Shown piece after piece: positions 11,556 to 23,073 of a stretch of 64,000 bases of DNA. The stretch comes from Colius striatus (taxonomy: Eukaryota > Chordata > Aves > Coliiformes > Coliidae). The notes beneath the pieces were generated by a model. That model was not told the DNA's origin, made no database searches, and worked only from the letters and a program-made list of their open reading frames with translations. Each line of letters opens with the position of its first letter. Within the stretch, counting starts at the first letter, position 1. The translations under genes and the position numbers were made by a program. The stretch lies in the NCBI RefSeq assembly GCF_028858725.1, contig NC_084773.1, forward strand, positions 21,708,850 through 21,772,849, given 5' to 3'.

Positions 11556-14500
11556 CTAAGGAAAAGTTATAGATAAGGAAAAGTCTCTTCAGGAGGGATG
11601 CTCCTTCCTGCAAATAAGTAACTTGACATTCAGTAAAACTGGCTTTCTTTTTCCCCTTAAGAAGCTTTAAAACAAGAGATAAAAAGTCTGGTTTTCCTTT
11701 TTCCTTTCCTTGCAGCTCAAGGCAGGGATCAACAGTACAGACTGGGGCTGGGCAGAGACTGAGGAGCCCTGCCCTGGGCTCCCTCAGCCATCTCCCTGCC
11801 ACACTGCGGGAGCTGCTCAGCAACTTGCTCCAAATGGGGCACCTCTAAAACACCCACCCCCACTGCACTGCTGAGCCTGCAAGGCCTTCACACAGGTTTT
11901 TACTTGTTCATTTTTGCTGTTGGGAAAGGCAGATGGGGTCACAGGACTGATCTTAAACTAAAACAGATCGGTTGAACAGAAAAATGAATATTGCTCTACA
12001 CACAACCTATGGCCAGCCCTCACCAAGGCCTCCTGGTTTGCAGGAGCAGTTTTCTATCTGACCATACTGTCCCTAAATAATACCTTCCACTATTGCAGAA
12101 TAGTCCTTTAGGCCTTGACACATCAACACAGTAAAGCACATCCTCAGCTTTAGCCTGATCTCACTGTGAAACATTAAGGCACCTCTGGTTCGGCTGGAAC
12201 TCTGAATACACTCTATATAATGACTAAACTAGTAGTGAAAATGTATACAGTGTAGGAGGACTGAATAAAGCAATTTCTGTGTGTCTGTTAAGAAAAGCTT
12301 CAAAAGCTTTGCTTTGATGCAAAGTGTTAATATTTTCCATAAAATATTTATAAAGTGGTACACAATATTTATAAAAGAATAGAAATGTATCTTTACAGAC
12401 AGCTTAGAAACTCTCAGTGCTGGGTTTAACAGCAGCAGAGTGACCCTCTGCTTCAGAGAACTTTGCATCCTTTTGCATAATTTCATCGACGTGGTAGGCT
12501 TTTTATCACATTTTATAGGATGACTTCAGAAAGCTTCCCAAAGGTTATAAAATTATACTAAATCTGGCAGAGCCTTTTCACCACAGAGAGAAGAGGGGCA
12601 CATCTCTTCTTATAAACATTTACCAGATTCATTTTATGTTCTCATAAATAAAGTTTCCTCAGAAACATTCAGAGTTTTATACAACAGTTACAAACTGTTC
12701 ACCAAATCCCAGATAACCTGTTCAAAAAAGGACAGATCTGTGGTCTCAATATCCAGCTGTAATGTCTAAAGGAAGTGCAGCCCAGCTGAGGCAATGCACA
12801 GCACGTGCACTGCCTCCAGCTCCCTTCACCGCTGCCCTGGGTGCCACCTGCGCTGCTCTCTGTCCCCACTACATCCACTGCAGGGATGCTGATGCCTGCA
12901 ACTTTTACACAGCCTAATTCCACTCTGTTTTGAAGGTCACAGTAGCTCCCAAGTCGGCCTTCATTGCACCCTTGGTTCAGGGTAGCTTCACTCTGCGGGG
13001 ATCCCAGCAAGGTGGGTCTGCTTTTCACAGGATGCCCTCAGTGCCTGTTACAGGTACGGGACCACACACTGAAACAAGGGCAACAGCAGCACCTGTGAAG
13101 TCCCGACTTGCTTCAGATCTGCCACAGAAATGTGAACAGAAGGCTTAGCCCCAAAGGCTCCAACTTCTAATTATTATAACAGGAGAGATGGCGTTGTTTG
13201 GAGCTCCTGCTCAGGTGATGTGTCAAATGCAATCGACATTTGAGAAAAGTTGCTGGGAGAAAACTGCACCATATATCGACTGCAGAGGCCACTTTTACCT
13301 GTGTGTTGATACTAATACAATCATAAGTCAGTTAATTTAAATTGTCCTTATTATTATTGGATTAGCACAGTGAAAGCATTATGGTCCCTCAATCTTTTAT
13401 TCCTACAGGCCATATATCCTTTCCAGCATAAAGGTCTATTTCCTTTTGGAATCATGGACTGCTCTGCTAAATAACAGAAAAGGTCAGCTTTAAAATTAAA
13501 GCAATACTTTTCCTGGGCTATTCCTGTTCAGTGAATATGGCCATATTTCTTCAGCACATTAGTATTATTGGATTTCTAAATCACATTTCAGTAGCTGACT
13601 AAAAACACATGCAAAAAATCCAATATTAGTAACACTGCAAATATTGAATGAACCCTTTAAAATGAGTCAACACCGCAAGAACATTTTATTTAAACACAGC
13701 ACATGTGAAAGAAGCACTCTGGATACTTATTAATCATGTGATAAGTACTAAAAATCTGAAACATTCAGTCACTTCCATAAAGGTCTTCCTATTGGGCTCA
13801 TATGAATAAAACTGTCACACCATCACCAAAAGCAAGTCTCAAATATTTCACCAGCCCATCACACTGATACAAAGCAGCATCAGCTAGAGTTAAGGCACCA
13901 TTGCACCTCAGAAAACTGGGAAGAGCGAGCTACAGGAGTTCTAGGAAATTCAGTGACTGTCTACTCCAGTATCTAACTCTCCTCCTGCTTCCAAAGTTTT
14001 TGTTGACAGCTGATACACATCTTCTCTTGCAGCATACACTTATGTTCTCTTCTATTCCCAGGGTACTTAACAAATACCTGATTGCCATCCCTACTGTCAC
14101 ACAAGTGTGCACACAGACATGAGAAATGAAGAATGGTTGACTGAAATTCTGCATATGCAACATTTAACATAAGTGTGAGCTCTAAAGGACCTCGCTGCCT
14201 AATGTTCACACACAATGTAAACTACTGGAATCGTTCAAGTCAATAGGAACCCTGGGTATGACTATGCATGTAACATAGCATGTATTTCCCATGCTGGTCT
14301 CTCAAACCACAGCCTCCATCTCATTTGAACTCACTTATTTCTGTGGTTCTGCAGACTGCCTTAAAGTGAAATAGTGAAAAAGCAGATATTAGTATAATAC
14401 AGCCACCACCTTTGCAGTGATGACATCTTTCGAACATCAGCTTTAATCTAGACTGCAAGCTCTCCATGAAGAATTTGACTTCAATTGCTTCCAGAAGGTG

Positions 14501-15119
14501 CTTAGCAATAAACTATCATTATCATCACAGCAATATTGAAGTTGATGGCTGTCAGAGTCCTATACTGCAAGAAAAATGCATTCCTTGGCTCAGAAACCAT
14601 TGTTTAGTTACCAAATACATATGGCTAGCGGAAGGTAGGGAAAGATGTTCCATCAAAGGAAATATAATTAGCACAATGAGGATCATCAAGCTGCCAGTAC
14701 GTTACATTTAGTGTTACAAAGCTGTTTCACAAGATCAAGAGAACAAAGTGATCAGGAAAAACTAAAAACAGACCACCAAACCAACCAACCAGCCAACCCA
14801 TGTCAAAAAAACACCTTATGCAGAAGTCACCCACCAACACCTGAATACTCACCTGCACTTAAAAGGGAACTAGAACAAAAGACAAAACTCTGCAGTTGGA
14901 AGAGCCTAAATACTGAGAGGCATCACAAAACATTCATCATGGACAGGATTCACAGGCTCACCCCCACAGAAGAGGCAAGAAAGCTGGCTAAATCCTTGAC
15001 AGGCTGTCAGTGGAACAGCAGGCTGCAAGCAATGCTGAAGAGTATGTGTAGGAGAAAGCATCACATGGCTGTGTTACAGTACACAAACCTGTATATAATA
15101 GTACACACATGCTACTTAC
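11556..15119. other. Intron sequence, about 3.6 kb
   Basis: No supported exon in either strand. The 154-codon plus-strand open frame at 14711-15175 is overlapped by the better minus-strand exon and lacks splice context. Confidence 0.4.
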
Positions 15120-15371
15120 CTTTTCCTAAGCACAGCTCTAAGAAATGCCTTGTTCTGTTTAAGACCATAAGGTAGTGTAAGAAGAGATCCTCTCTATCTT
15201 CTTTACAGGAGAAAAGCACTTGTGCATGTAGAGGACTGTTGTCACACGTTGGATATTCCTGAGCACCTAAGCACTGCCACACTGTTTTGACAAGTGTACT
15301 GAGAGCAGTTGAAGTATCATTAAAGTGCAACAAAACAGATTGCTCTTGAGCAATAACAAACACATGGTGCC
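15120..15371 (-). CDS. Large internal coding exon of the left gene (83 codons)
   Basis: The donor AAAAG|GTAAGT is close to consensus, and the acceptor is ...GGTACCAG. The exon carries 2 bases, 83 codons and 1 base. The text includes HVFVIAQEQSVLLHFND, TLVKTVWQCLGAQE and LFLHYLMVLNRTRHFLELCL: alternating beta-like and helical stretches with three Cys in the middle. It joins the exon at 15773-15887 through a Gly codon. A second acceptor 12 bases upstream is possible but would break phase. I do not recognise the family. Confidence 0.8.
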
Positions 15372-15772
15372 CTGGTACCCTCCCAAGCAAAGACTGGTAA
15401 TGAATGGAAAGCCTACAATAATGACAATCTGTATATTAAAAGGAAATGCTGGCTTCAGAAAGGCAATATGGGAAAAGTGACTAAAAAAAGGCCCCAACAA
15501 AGAATTAAAGTTAACTCAATCAAATGAATCTACTACATTAATAAAACTAAAGTACTACTTGTATCCTGTGTGCTACTCCGGAGTAACAGTTAGTGGTTAC
15601 AGATGAGCCAATGAGGACCAAGCAGTTCTGGGACATGCACCTCTCCAAGTACCAACTGTTTTCTGAAACAGGTTATTCAAAACCATTCATAGCTTTTAGA
15701 TTCTGTCAAAAATAGTGAGGAGGATGTTATCTAAACTTAAACTAAGAAATGAGACTGAAGGGTATTTCTAAC
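15372..15772. other. Short intron (401 bases)
   Basis: It lies between two well-supported exons, with a GTTAGA donor on the upstream side. No other feature was seen. Confidence 0.6.
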
Positions 15773-15887
15773 CTGTCCCAGGGGTTTCTTCCATTCTCCA
15801 TGTGGCACTTCCAATAAGAAAAGCTGCTTTCACATCAGGTTGCTCTGAGCTGTATGATCTCCAGCGCTGGAGAACCTCAAAGCTCAC
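15773..15887 (-). CDS. Internal coding exon of the left gene (38 codons)
   Basis: The acceptor is TTGCATCCAG, with the exon starting in phase 0, and the donor is ACAG|GTTAGA. The reading is VSFEVLQRWRSYSSEQPDVK followed by AAFLIGSATWRMEETPGT, clearly protein-like and free of stops only in this frame. It follows the exon ending at 18091 in phase 0 and leads into 15371. The weak GTTAGA donor is its only soft point. Confidence 0.78.
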
Positions 15888-18090
15888 CTGGATGCAACCC
15901 TAAGCAACGTGGTGTACCCTTGAGCTAATTGTCCCACTCCAAGAGGGAGGATGGATGCAGAGGGCCTCCAGAGCTACATTCCAGCACAATATCACAGCTA
16001 TAAAAAGCTTCATTTAGACAAAACCCCATTTTTGTTTCAGAAAAGAGTTCTCTGCATGGAAAACATTTAATTGGTCATAAATGATCATGTTCTATCAAAG
16101 TTGTAGGTGGGAGACAAGAAATACCAAGAGGAGGAACAAATGAAGCAAGGGAGAATAAAAGAGCTTTCTAGCAGATATTACTAAGCTGTACTCTTTAAAT
16201 AGTGTCTCTGCACATGCACACACTCGTGTCCAAACACAGGGCCTGTAAATTCTTCGAGTCTCACTGCCTGTGAGCTCCTGTTGGCAGAGAAATGATTAAA
16301 CAGAGCTGTAGTGATTCTATCTCCATCTCGCACAATACTAGAGGAACTTAATTTGATACAGTCCTGGTTAACAAACAGAAAACAGATGAGATAATTTCTC
16401 TCTATTTACTACAAATTCCACGGGGAAAAGAAAACTTTGTCAAATCTGCTTGTGTCTTTAATATTGCATTGAAGTCTCTAGTAAGTATGTTGTGCACTGC
16501 TCCTAAGGCAGAAGAAAATTCATTCACATTTCAGTTTCTAAGAGCAACATAAAATACTTCCTTTTGCTTCTGCTTTGCTTTTCTCATTAGAGATCACACA
16601 AACTACCAAATGCCTTTGCTAGTCTGCATGCATACAAAACCAGCTGGGTGGCTGATCTCTGTAGACTCAACCTTTGGATTAATAATTTCAGACTTTTCCA
16701 CCCCAAAAATCCAGAGAATAGGCTAGTTTATAGCATACAACATCCCTTTGAGGTCTGGAACAGAAGCTTTACCATAGGTGACAGGATTAGCTACATCACC
16801 TTCATCATACACTTTGGGGACATTAATTCAAGGCAGCTTTTCAAGGGGAGAAAGACTTCTCAGGATGTACATAATGTTAACTCCTGCAAAAATGTTCTGC
16901 CAAACTAAAGCCAAGAAAATAAGACGCCTCAAAATATATGCAGTGAGTCCATGCCTGGAGGTGTCAACCCAAGACAGCAAGCAGGGGCATTATTCAGCTC
17001 AGTTTAGAACAGCACTTGCCCACATGTGTAGCCTTTAAGAACATATGTTCAGTTCTGTGATCCTTTAAGTACTGAAGACAGTGAGGGAATTTTGACTCCA
17101 CATTATCCATCTTGCTTATGTGCTTTATTCCTCACACTACCCCCAACCTGTCTCTGCCTTTGAACTGTAGGCTTGCTCTGGAGCACGCAGGCAGGAACAC
17201 CAGGGCCCCAGTATTGGGGGCTACTAGGCAGTAAAATAACACCACCAATTTTAGGTGAAAAAAGGAATAAATGAAAAAGAAACTTTTGACTCAGCTTTAC
17301 AAATATGAGCTAGAAAACAGCTTTCAGATGAGAATAAATTTGACCAACATTTTCCATCCTGTACAGGGCATACATTGTTGTCACTGGCTGAGCAAAAGCA
17401 TTCCATACCAAGCTCATTACAAACCCCCTCCCTGCACTCTGCTGGAGCACCAGCATGGCACACAGCTTGCATCCAAAGGCTGTGGAAAGGCATAGAGTAG
17501 AATTTCCCCCCAGGTGAATGTGCACATTGGATTCAACAGCAGAGCATACTGCTCTAACCACCCACGACATGAGAGCCAACAGCCGCTTCCCAGACACAAG
17601 GAATACAAGGGAGTATTTCCTTGTATTCCATCCTACCAACTGAGAAACAGGCTTGTAGCTCTAGTCACCAGACCCTACAGAGCTGGATGGGGACACAGCA
17701 GGAGGGAGCACATGCCACACTCTTCACATGAGGTGCAAGTATCCCATCCCAGGCAGTGGGGAAGGAATTACTACCCCAAAGGGACTGAGGCCAAACATTC
17801 CCCAAAATAGCCTACCTTCCCTTGATTAGTATCAGCTCTGAAGAAACAGCAAACTAGATTACAAGGATCAAAACCAAAACAGACTACAGGCAATAGTAAC
17901 TTCTGCAGCTTGCTTTGCTCAGAGGCACTCTCATTGCTGTGATTGATGTGGCCTCATTGGCTTCCAAGCGGGCATCATACTGCGCTACTTTATGTGCATC
18001 TGTAAACTACCATAATTCAGCACAAATTCATTCTGGGGAGGATTCTGGAAAAGAATGAAATGTTAACATCCCTCCAAAAACAGAAATTAC
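15888..18090. other. Intron sequence with a perfect short hairpin
   Basis: About 2.2 kb. It contains the inverted repeat at 17600-17629. A possible 22-base exon near 17815-17840 has a good acceptor but does not fit the phase chain, so it is not called. Confidence 0.4.
17600..17629. repeat. Perfect 11-bp inverted repeat (hairpin)
   Basis: GGAATACAAGG and its exact reverse complement are separated by 8 bases. It lies in intron sequence of the left gene. No poly-T tract or known RNA family was seen. Confidence 0.7.
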
Positions 18091-18153
18091 CTCACTGGGT
18101 ATGACAGAATTATAAAGTATTTCAGCATTAGTAGGTGTTACACAATGCATCAT
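18091..18153 (-). CDS. Internal coding exon of the left gene (21 codons)
   Basis: A strong acceptor (a long T-rich run ending TTTTTATACAG) and the donor GTGAG|GTAATT bound a 63-base phase 0-0 exon. It reads MMHCVTPTNAEILYNSVIPS plus Glu. It is the right phase to link 19063 with 15887 directly. Confidence 0.75.
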
Positions 18154-19062
18154 CTGTATAAAAACACCGAAGCAAGAAAAAGGGTGCATGAATTCTTCAT
18201 CAGAGCAGTTTGCTTTTCAAGCCTACCACAAACACTCTCAGTCCTCATTCCTATCAATGCAATTTAACCTTTTGGAAATGTTACAGCTAATAAAGTTAAA
18301 GGAATAATAAGGAATCATTCCTTTTCTTGAAGCTTCTGCACCTGACTCCTCCAGCCTCTCACCTTGTCACTGCTTTCAACACTACTGATCCCATTACCCC
18401 TTCATCTGAAGCCAAACTCGAACTGGCTTAACTTTCCATCTCAGGCACATCTTCAAGCAATCAAATCTCATACTCCTCCAGTGCAGAAGGGGCAGCCCCT
18501 ACATGAAAGTTACCATTACCCTGGGCCACCAACCCAAACCACCGATTGCTTGTGCAGCAGCAGCGTCTGACACAGCAGCATCCTGACAGGAGCAGGGGTG
18601 GGCTGAAGGAGCTTCACTGCAGTAACTGTTGTCCTCTTGTTTATAGAGTTAATTCATTCAATCTCCTCTTAGGGTTAAAGGTTTAAAATAGATGGTAAAA
18701 CACAAAGTTCTGAAACAGAAGGCTTTCTTTTACTTCTCTCTTTGAAAACTCAGGTCTTCATTTTTGATCAAAGCCAGTTTGGAAGCCTCTTGCCATACAG
18801 TTCAGATGCACTTCTGTCATCTTCTTAACGGTGTGAAAGCCATCGTCTGAGAAATTGCTCCTTCAATTTTCCTCTGCACATGTCCGTTGCATTTTACTCA
18901 TTATGCTTAATAAGGAAATTGATATAGCATCATTAAACAGTGCAATTAACTGTCCTAATGACACGATTACACATGTACCCTAACTGCAGGAAGAACACGA
19001 TAACTGACTGAAAATTAATTTCATTTAGTCGAGTAAATTATATAAAAAGTCCCGACACTTAC
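18154..19062. other. Intron sequence
   Basis: A possible 43-base exon ending at a good GTGAGA donor near 18360 reads EGVMGSVVLKAVT. Its phase matches neither neighbour, so it is not included. It could be an alternative exon. Confidence 0.35.
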
Positions 19063-19170
19063 TGTGGGGAAATAAATAATGGCAGGAATCCCCAGCAAAA
19101 GCCTAAAAGAAACAGTATTTACATGTTGACTAAGTACTGCTCCAAGCTCACGGATGACAACTTCAGCCGG
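19063..19170 (-). CDS. Internal coding exon of the left gene (36 codons)
   Basis: The donor is ACA|GTAAGT. The acceptor CTGCTCCTCCGAAG gives phase 0-0. The reading is PAEVVIRELGAVLSQHVNTV then SFRLLLGIPAIIYFPT, a typical repeat-helix pattern. An alternative acceptor at 19184 (TTACAG) is stronger by eye, but its extra 14 bases would break phase with the exon at 19753. An internal TTTTAG near the middle is another decoy. Confidence 0.75.
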
Positions 19171-19752
19171 CTTCGGAGGAGCAGCTGTAAGCAGCCAGCT
19201 AGTCAACATGTGGCACAGATGTCACCAGGAGTCACTGTGTCACACACCTCCAGCATGAGCCCTATTGAGCATACAGCAAAAGACCATCCCTGAGCAGAGA
19301 CAAGGAAGTGGGATCTATTCAATGGCATTAGGAAGTTTGTGCATGAAACAGACTCCACAGACTAAGTTTTAAAGCCGTTACTCATTAAACCTTTTCACAT
19401 CTCTACAAAGGCCCGGACTAGTACTATCCCACCCTCTGGGACACCAAATAAACACTAGCTATTATTTATATAAACGTTGATCACATTTTCTCCCTTTATT
19501 TGCTGGCCAAGACCTCCCAGTTAAAACAAAATTATGTTCAAATAAAAAGCATCTGTGAGAGGATCATATTGACTGGGAAATGGACCACAAGCTTTGGCTG
19601 TTCTAAGTGACCCACTGAAAGAATCTAGAAAAAAAACCCACTTTTCCAATTGTTCACTGGTCCTGAATTCTGTGAAATAATACTGCCTCAAACTAGGCTA
19701 ACCTGTCACAGGTAAGAATTGAGCCGAATCTTCAGCAAAATAACTAACTTAC

Positions 19753-19859
19753 TCTGAAAGCAGGTGCAGCAAGTGAGCGCTGCTGGCTGTGCTGGAGCAG
19801 CATCTGCACAATTGTTTGTACAAGCCAGCTGTACATCACTGCACTCACGCTGGTGTTTC
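19753..19859 (-). CDS. Internal coding exon of the left gene (35 codons)
   Basis: The donor AGA|GTAAGT and an acceptor ending GTGACAG enclose two bases plus 35 codons. The reading is NTSVSAVMYSWLVQTIVQML then LQHSQQRSLAAPAFR. It starts with a split Gly codon shared with the exon at 20526 and ends in phase 0. The text is strongly amphipathic and helical. Confidence 0.78.
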
Positions 19860-20525
19860 CTGTCACTCAAAGTAGACTGTTCTCTCTGAATTTACTAACC
19901 AATTTCCTCCCCTGTGATTACTGTTCTTGCTTGGTCATTTCATTCAAATAAACAGGGAATCCCTTTAAATTTTAGAACAATGTAACTGTAGAGCAAATTA
20001 ACACTTCAGTATTCTAAACAATGGTGTGTCTGTTTCTATTATTTTCCTAGAGTCTGCTCTGGCATTTCTTGCCCTTACAGCAAGATCTTGAGGATCTGAA
20101 GAAATGCGGTATCTATGTCTTTTTCTGAACACTTAAGACTCGCAGCCCCACAGCTGGCTGAGCCCAGCATGAGAGATGTCCTCTTGCAAAAGCACTAGTC
20201 TTTTTTTCTGCACATTTTCAGAAACAGTTGATTGCAACTAGACATTGCTTTGGATTAAGTGTTTCCAAAAAGGCACAAAAGTCGTGTGGCAGGAAGAAGT
20301 GAGAAAGGAGCAATGCTTTTCTAGCAGCATGGTGGCCAAAATACAGGCAAATACAAAAGCTAATTTCCCTTACTTTAGTAAGAATTGATATATTCATTAC
20401 AACATTTTTGCTGTTCTTCCTAGAGCTTTTGGGTTTGGGACTATCCTTCATGTTTTGAAAATGTTCACAGACTTATTGTTTAAGCACTTGAAGAGGCTCT
20501 GATGCTAATGAATTGTAGCTCATAC

Positions 20526-20584
20526 CTTGTAGCTCATTAAGTGCTACACAAAGCATAGAGCAGGTCACAAAAAGTTGTCCAACC
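20526..20584 (-). CDS. Internal coding exon of the left gene (19 codons)
   Basis: The donor is ACAAG|GTATGA, with an acceptor at GATGCAG (or 6 bases earlier at ACAAG, which keeps phase). The exon is one base, 19 codons and one base, and reads VGQLFVTCSMLCVALNELQ. The pyrimidine tract is modest. It connects in phase to 19859. Confidence 0.6.
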
Positions 20585-20694
20585 CTGCATCTTGTATTCA
20601 AGATAATTTAATTGACAGGTGGCCAAGGTCTTTTGCATCAAACTAATGAAAACTTGACTTGGCCTTCACAGAGGTACCGGACACAGAGCTCTAC

Positions 20695-20865
20695 ATAAAG
20701 CCCACAGCAGTCAGACATAGTACTGCATCCTGCACCTTCTTCATAATGTGGAAACCTCCTCCTCATCATAGTTTAAAGCACAGCTCCTGCTGCCTCTTCT
20801 CAGCTGTGCTCATTGCATAGAGCAACAGAGCTCCACCTTGGCTAGGAGTCCCCAGATCACTACTG
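20695..20865 (-). CDS. Unresolved exon block of the left gene: two small exons, or one exon with two stops
   Basis: Two readings fit the flanking phases. (a) Two tiny exons: 20865-20837 (VVIWGLLAK, donor AAG|GTGGAG) and 20729-20695 (DAVLCLTAVGF), separated by a 107-base intron. (b) One 171-base exon reading SSDLGTPSQGGALLLYAMST ... QQELCFKL, then two adjacent TGA codons, then FHIMKKVQDAVLCLTAVGF. Reading (b) has more coding-like text but is broken by the double stop. The donor at 20694 (TTTAT|GTAGAG) is weak in both. I cannot decide between a real intron, a damaged exon or an assembly error. Confidence 0.45.
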
Positions 20866-21615
20866 CTGAATACCCTTAATAATGTAGGAATTAATAAACC
20901 TATAATCTTTAATACACAATGGAAAAGTTGCTTAAGGAGTTTCCTTGAAGAAGAAAGTCAAGGATGTTGCCTTATAATAGGTGTACGAAAATATGGAATC
21001 CAAAAATACTCTGTGAAATGAATCCTAAATAACAATTCTTTAAAAGAAATCCTCTTTTTTTTTAAAAAAGGACTGTGTTACACAAATACAAATAAATCAG
21101 GTTGCTACCAGGAGAAATAATTTGCTTCTGATGTGACATTTGTCAACTAAATGAATAAGTACTTTGACATTTGTAGAAACTGTGAAGCTGTTAAAGCTAT
21201 ACACTGCTGCTTAACATTATTTTTCTTTTATATAGAGAGCCACAATTTGAGCATAAAAATTGCTCTTATTAGGCAGAGAATGTCAAGTCTCATTGCTAAA
21301 TCTACTGTGGTGATTCAGCATGAAAACAAGTATTGCCCTTTTGGCTTTCAGCACTTCCACCACAGTGCCCATTCAATACTCACATTAACTTCACCATGAT
21401 GGTATTACTTAAAAGAGATATTTTATCCCAGTCACTAGACAATGCTAACTTCCTTCTAGTGCTGATACGAAGTCACCAAAATATAATGTGTATCTTGTAG
21501 ACAGCCCCTAAAGCCTCAGGCAATTAAGAAAGCCCAGACTCAGGCATACGTCCTGGCAGGCCATCTATCCATCCAATGTACAGATATACACAAGCACCAG
21601 TAAAATATCCCTCAC

Positions 21616-21680
21616 CAATACACTGAAGTGTGGTCAGCCTGGTGCGCTGGACTTCTGAACACAGTGTACAGGACAGATGC
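21616..21680 (-). CDS. Internal coding exon of the left gene (21 codons)
   Basis: The acceptor is strong (GGAGACTCTTTCAG) and the donor is ATTG|GTGAGG. Two frames are open: HLSCTLCSEVQRTRLTTLQCI (one base at each end; joins 22815 directly) and ASVLYTVFRSPAHQADHTSV (phase 0 start). The first fits reading (a) of the next block. The second fits reading (b) and would need another exon before it, possibly a 16-base one near 22075-22090. The exon itself is likely; its frame is not settled. Confidence 0.6.
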
Positions 21681-22814
21681 CTGAAAGAGTCTCCTGAACA
21701 GAAATACGACCCCTTTATTTCAAGGGACAAAAGAATTCAGGACCAGTCTTCTGATGGCACAATTCACACAGCCTGGACAACTCTGGCAGTTTCCAAAGCA
21801 CCAGTAACTCTGCCCAAGGAAGGCTCATGCCCTGAAGCCAAGGAGCTGAGCCTGTGAGAGGGCAGCCCCAACCAGGGCTGGGGGACAGGTTGGAGAGAAA
21901 TCAATGGAAGATTGCCTAGGAGAGACCAAAATCTGAGGCAGACTCAGTATTGATGAAGAGCTGGTGACAAACACCATTACCCACAAAAAAAAAAAGAAAC
22001 TGAAAGACAAAGCCAATCTTAGATCACTGAATATTCCAAAACAGTGCTCCACATCACTGAATTCCTCAGGTACCTGCACAGATCTGTGTCTGGAGAACGA
22101 GGTGAAACGACTCATCAACACCAGCCACAAACCTTCAAATGTTTGCCTAAATGTTTAAACAACCGAGAAGCTCACACACCAACTAATGCCCATTTAGAGA
22201 CAAAAATCAAAGCAATACATTTCTCCAGATGCTCTACTGGATTGCTCAAGCTGTAATGGCACACTTATAAGAAACTATAATAAAAAAGACAGAATGCTCG
22301 TGCAATACGGCATGAACACAGCAAACCAGCCATTAATATTGTTATCCCAAAGAAAAATGGCTTACTAAACTGCCTGAAAGGACATCTGACATGCATCTTT
22401 CCCTGTTCTCAAGAAATACAACCATACATAAAACTGATATGATTACTTGCTAAATCTAATAAGTTTCTTTTTCTTTGATGGTTGTTTGCTCCTTAATGTG
22501 CTTTAAATGCGTAATAAAAATATAATGAAAAACATACATTTATTCTATGTGGCAGCTACTGCATATTCCATAAAAAAGTAATCTTATAAAGTTTAATTTT
22601 ACAGTGTTTCTTAAACCTATTTCTGCTTATTCACTACATGCAGAGGGCTTCTGCAAAGGAATTTAATACTTAACATAACACTTTTCTTCACCGACATTAA
22701 TGCCAAATTTTCTCTTTACAGTCATTGTCTTCCCCCTTCCGTAAGCCTGCAAGAGGAAAGGCAAATGGATTTAAGGTTTCCAAAGAGTCTCATTAAAATG
22801 TAAAGTCCAAATAC
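21681..22814. other. Intron sequence, about 1.1 kb
   Basis: A short exon ending at the CAG|GTACCT donor near 22075 is conceivable. The same AG can also serve as an acceptor for the text VPEEFSDVEHCFGIFSDLRL. Neither option is firm. Confidence 0.35.
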
Positions 22815-23073
22815 CCGCATCGTTTTTTCCACAATTGCTTTAGGACTGTTGTGGGATTTTTTCCTGTCCGGGCATTCATCTTCCATAACACTTTAATATC
22901 CTCGAGAAGACTCTGAATTGAGCTTAACTCGTTGTCACTGGTGATATCAGTGCATCTGTTCTGTATTAAGGGAATATCAATTGGAGCACGGAAGAATTCA
23001 GGACCACTTAGTTTTGAAAAGGCGTTGATCAGGAGAAACACCGGCAAGGAACAGGACGGACAGGAAACCTGCG
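22815..23073 (-). CDS. Large internal coding exon of the left gene (about 85 codons)
   Basis: The text contains PVFLLINAFSKLSGPEFFRA, DIPLIQNRCTDI and SSIQSLLEDIKVLWKMNAR, ending near LKQLWKKRC. The acceptor after TTTTCTGCCTGTGGTATC...CTTAG at 23074 gives the phase needed by the exon at 24850. A neighbouring acceptor at 23068 (GCGCAG) would not. The donor is GCGG|GTATTT, acceptable but not strong. If unused, the frame runs ten codons on to a stop. Mixed helix and loop, no recognised motif. Confidence 0.75.

Noticed and set aside
14711..15175. 154-codon plus-strand open frame
   Set aside because: It overlaps the start of a well-supported minus-strand exon, and its composition (Lys/Thr/Gln-rich, from A-rich DNA) is not protein-like.
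17816..17837. Possible 22-base minus-strand exon (ADTNQGK)
   Set aside because: Good acceptor but wrong length for the phase-0 junction between 18091 and 15887.
18360..18402. Possible 43-base minus-strand exon with a GTGAGA donor
   Set aside because: Its only open frame does not match the phase of the exons at 19063 and 18153, which join each other directly.
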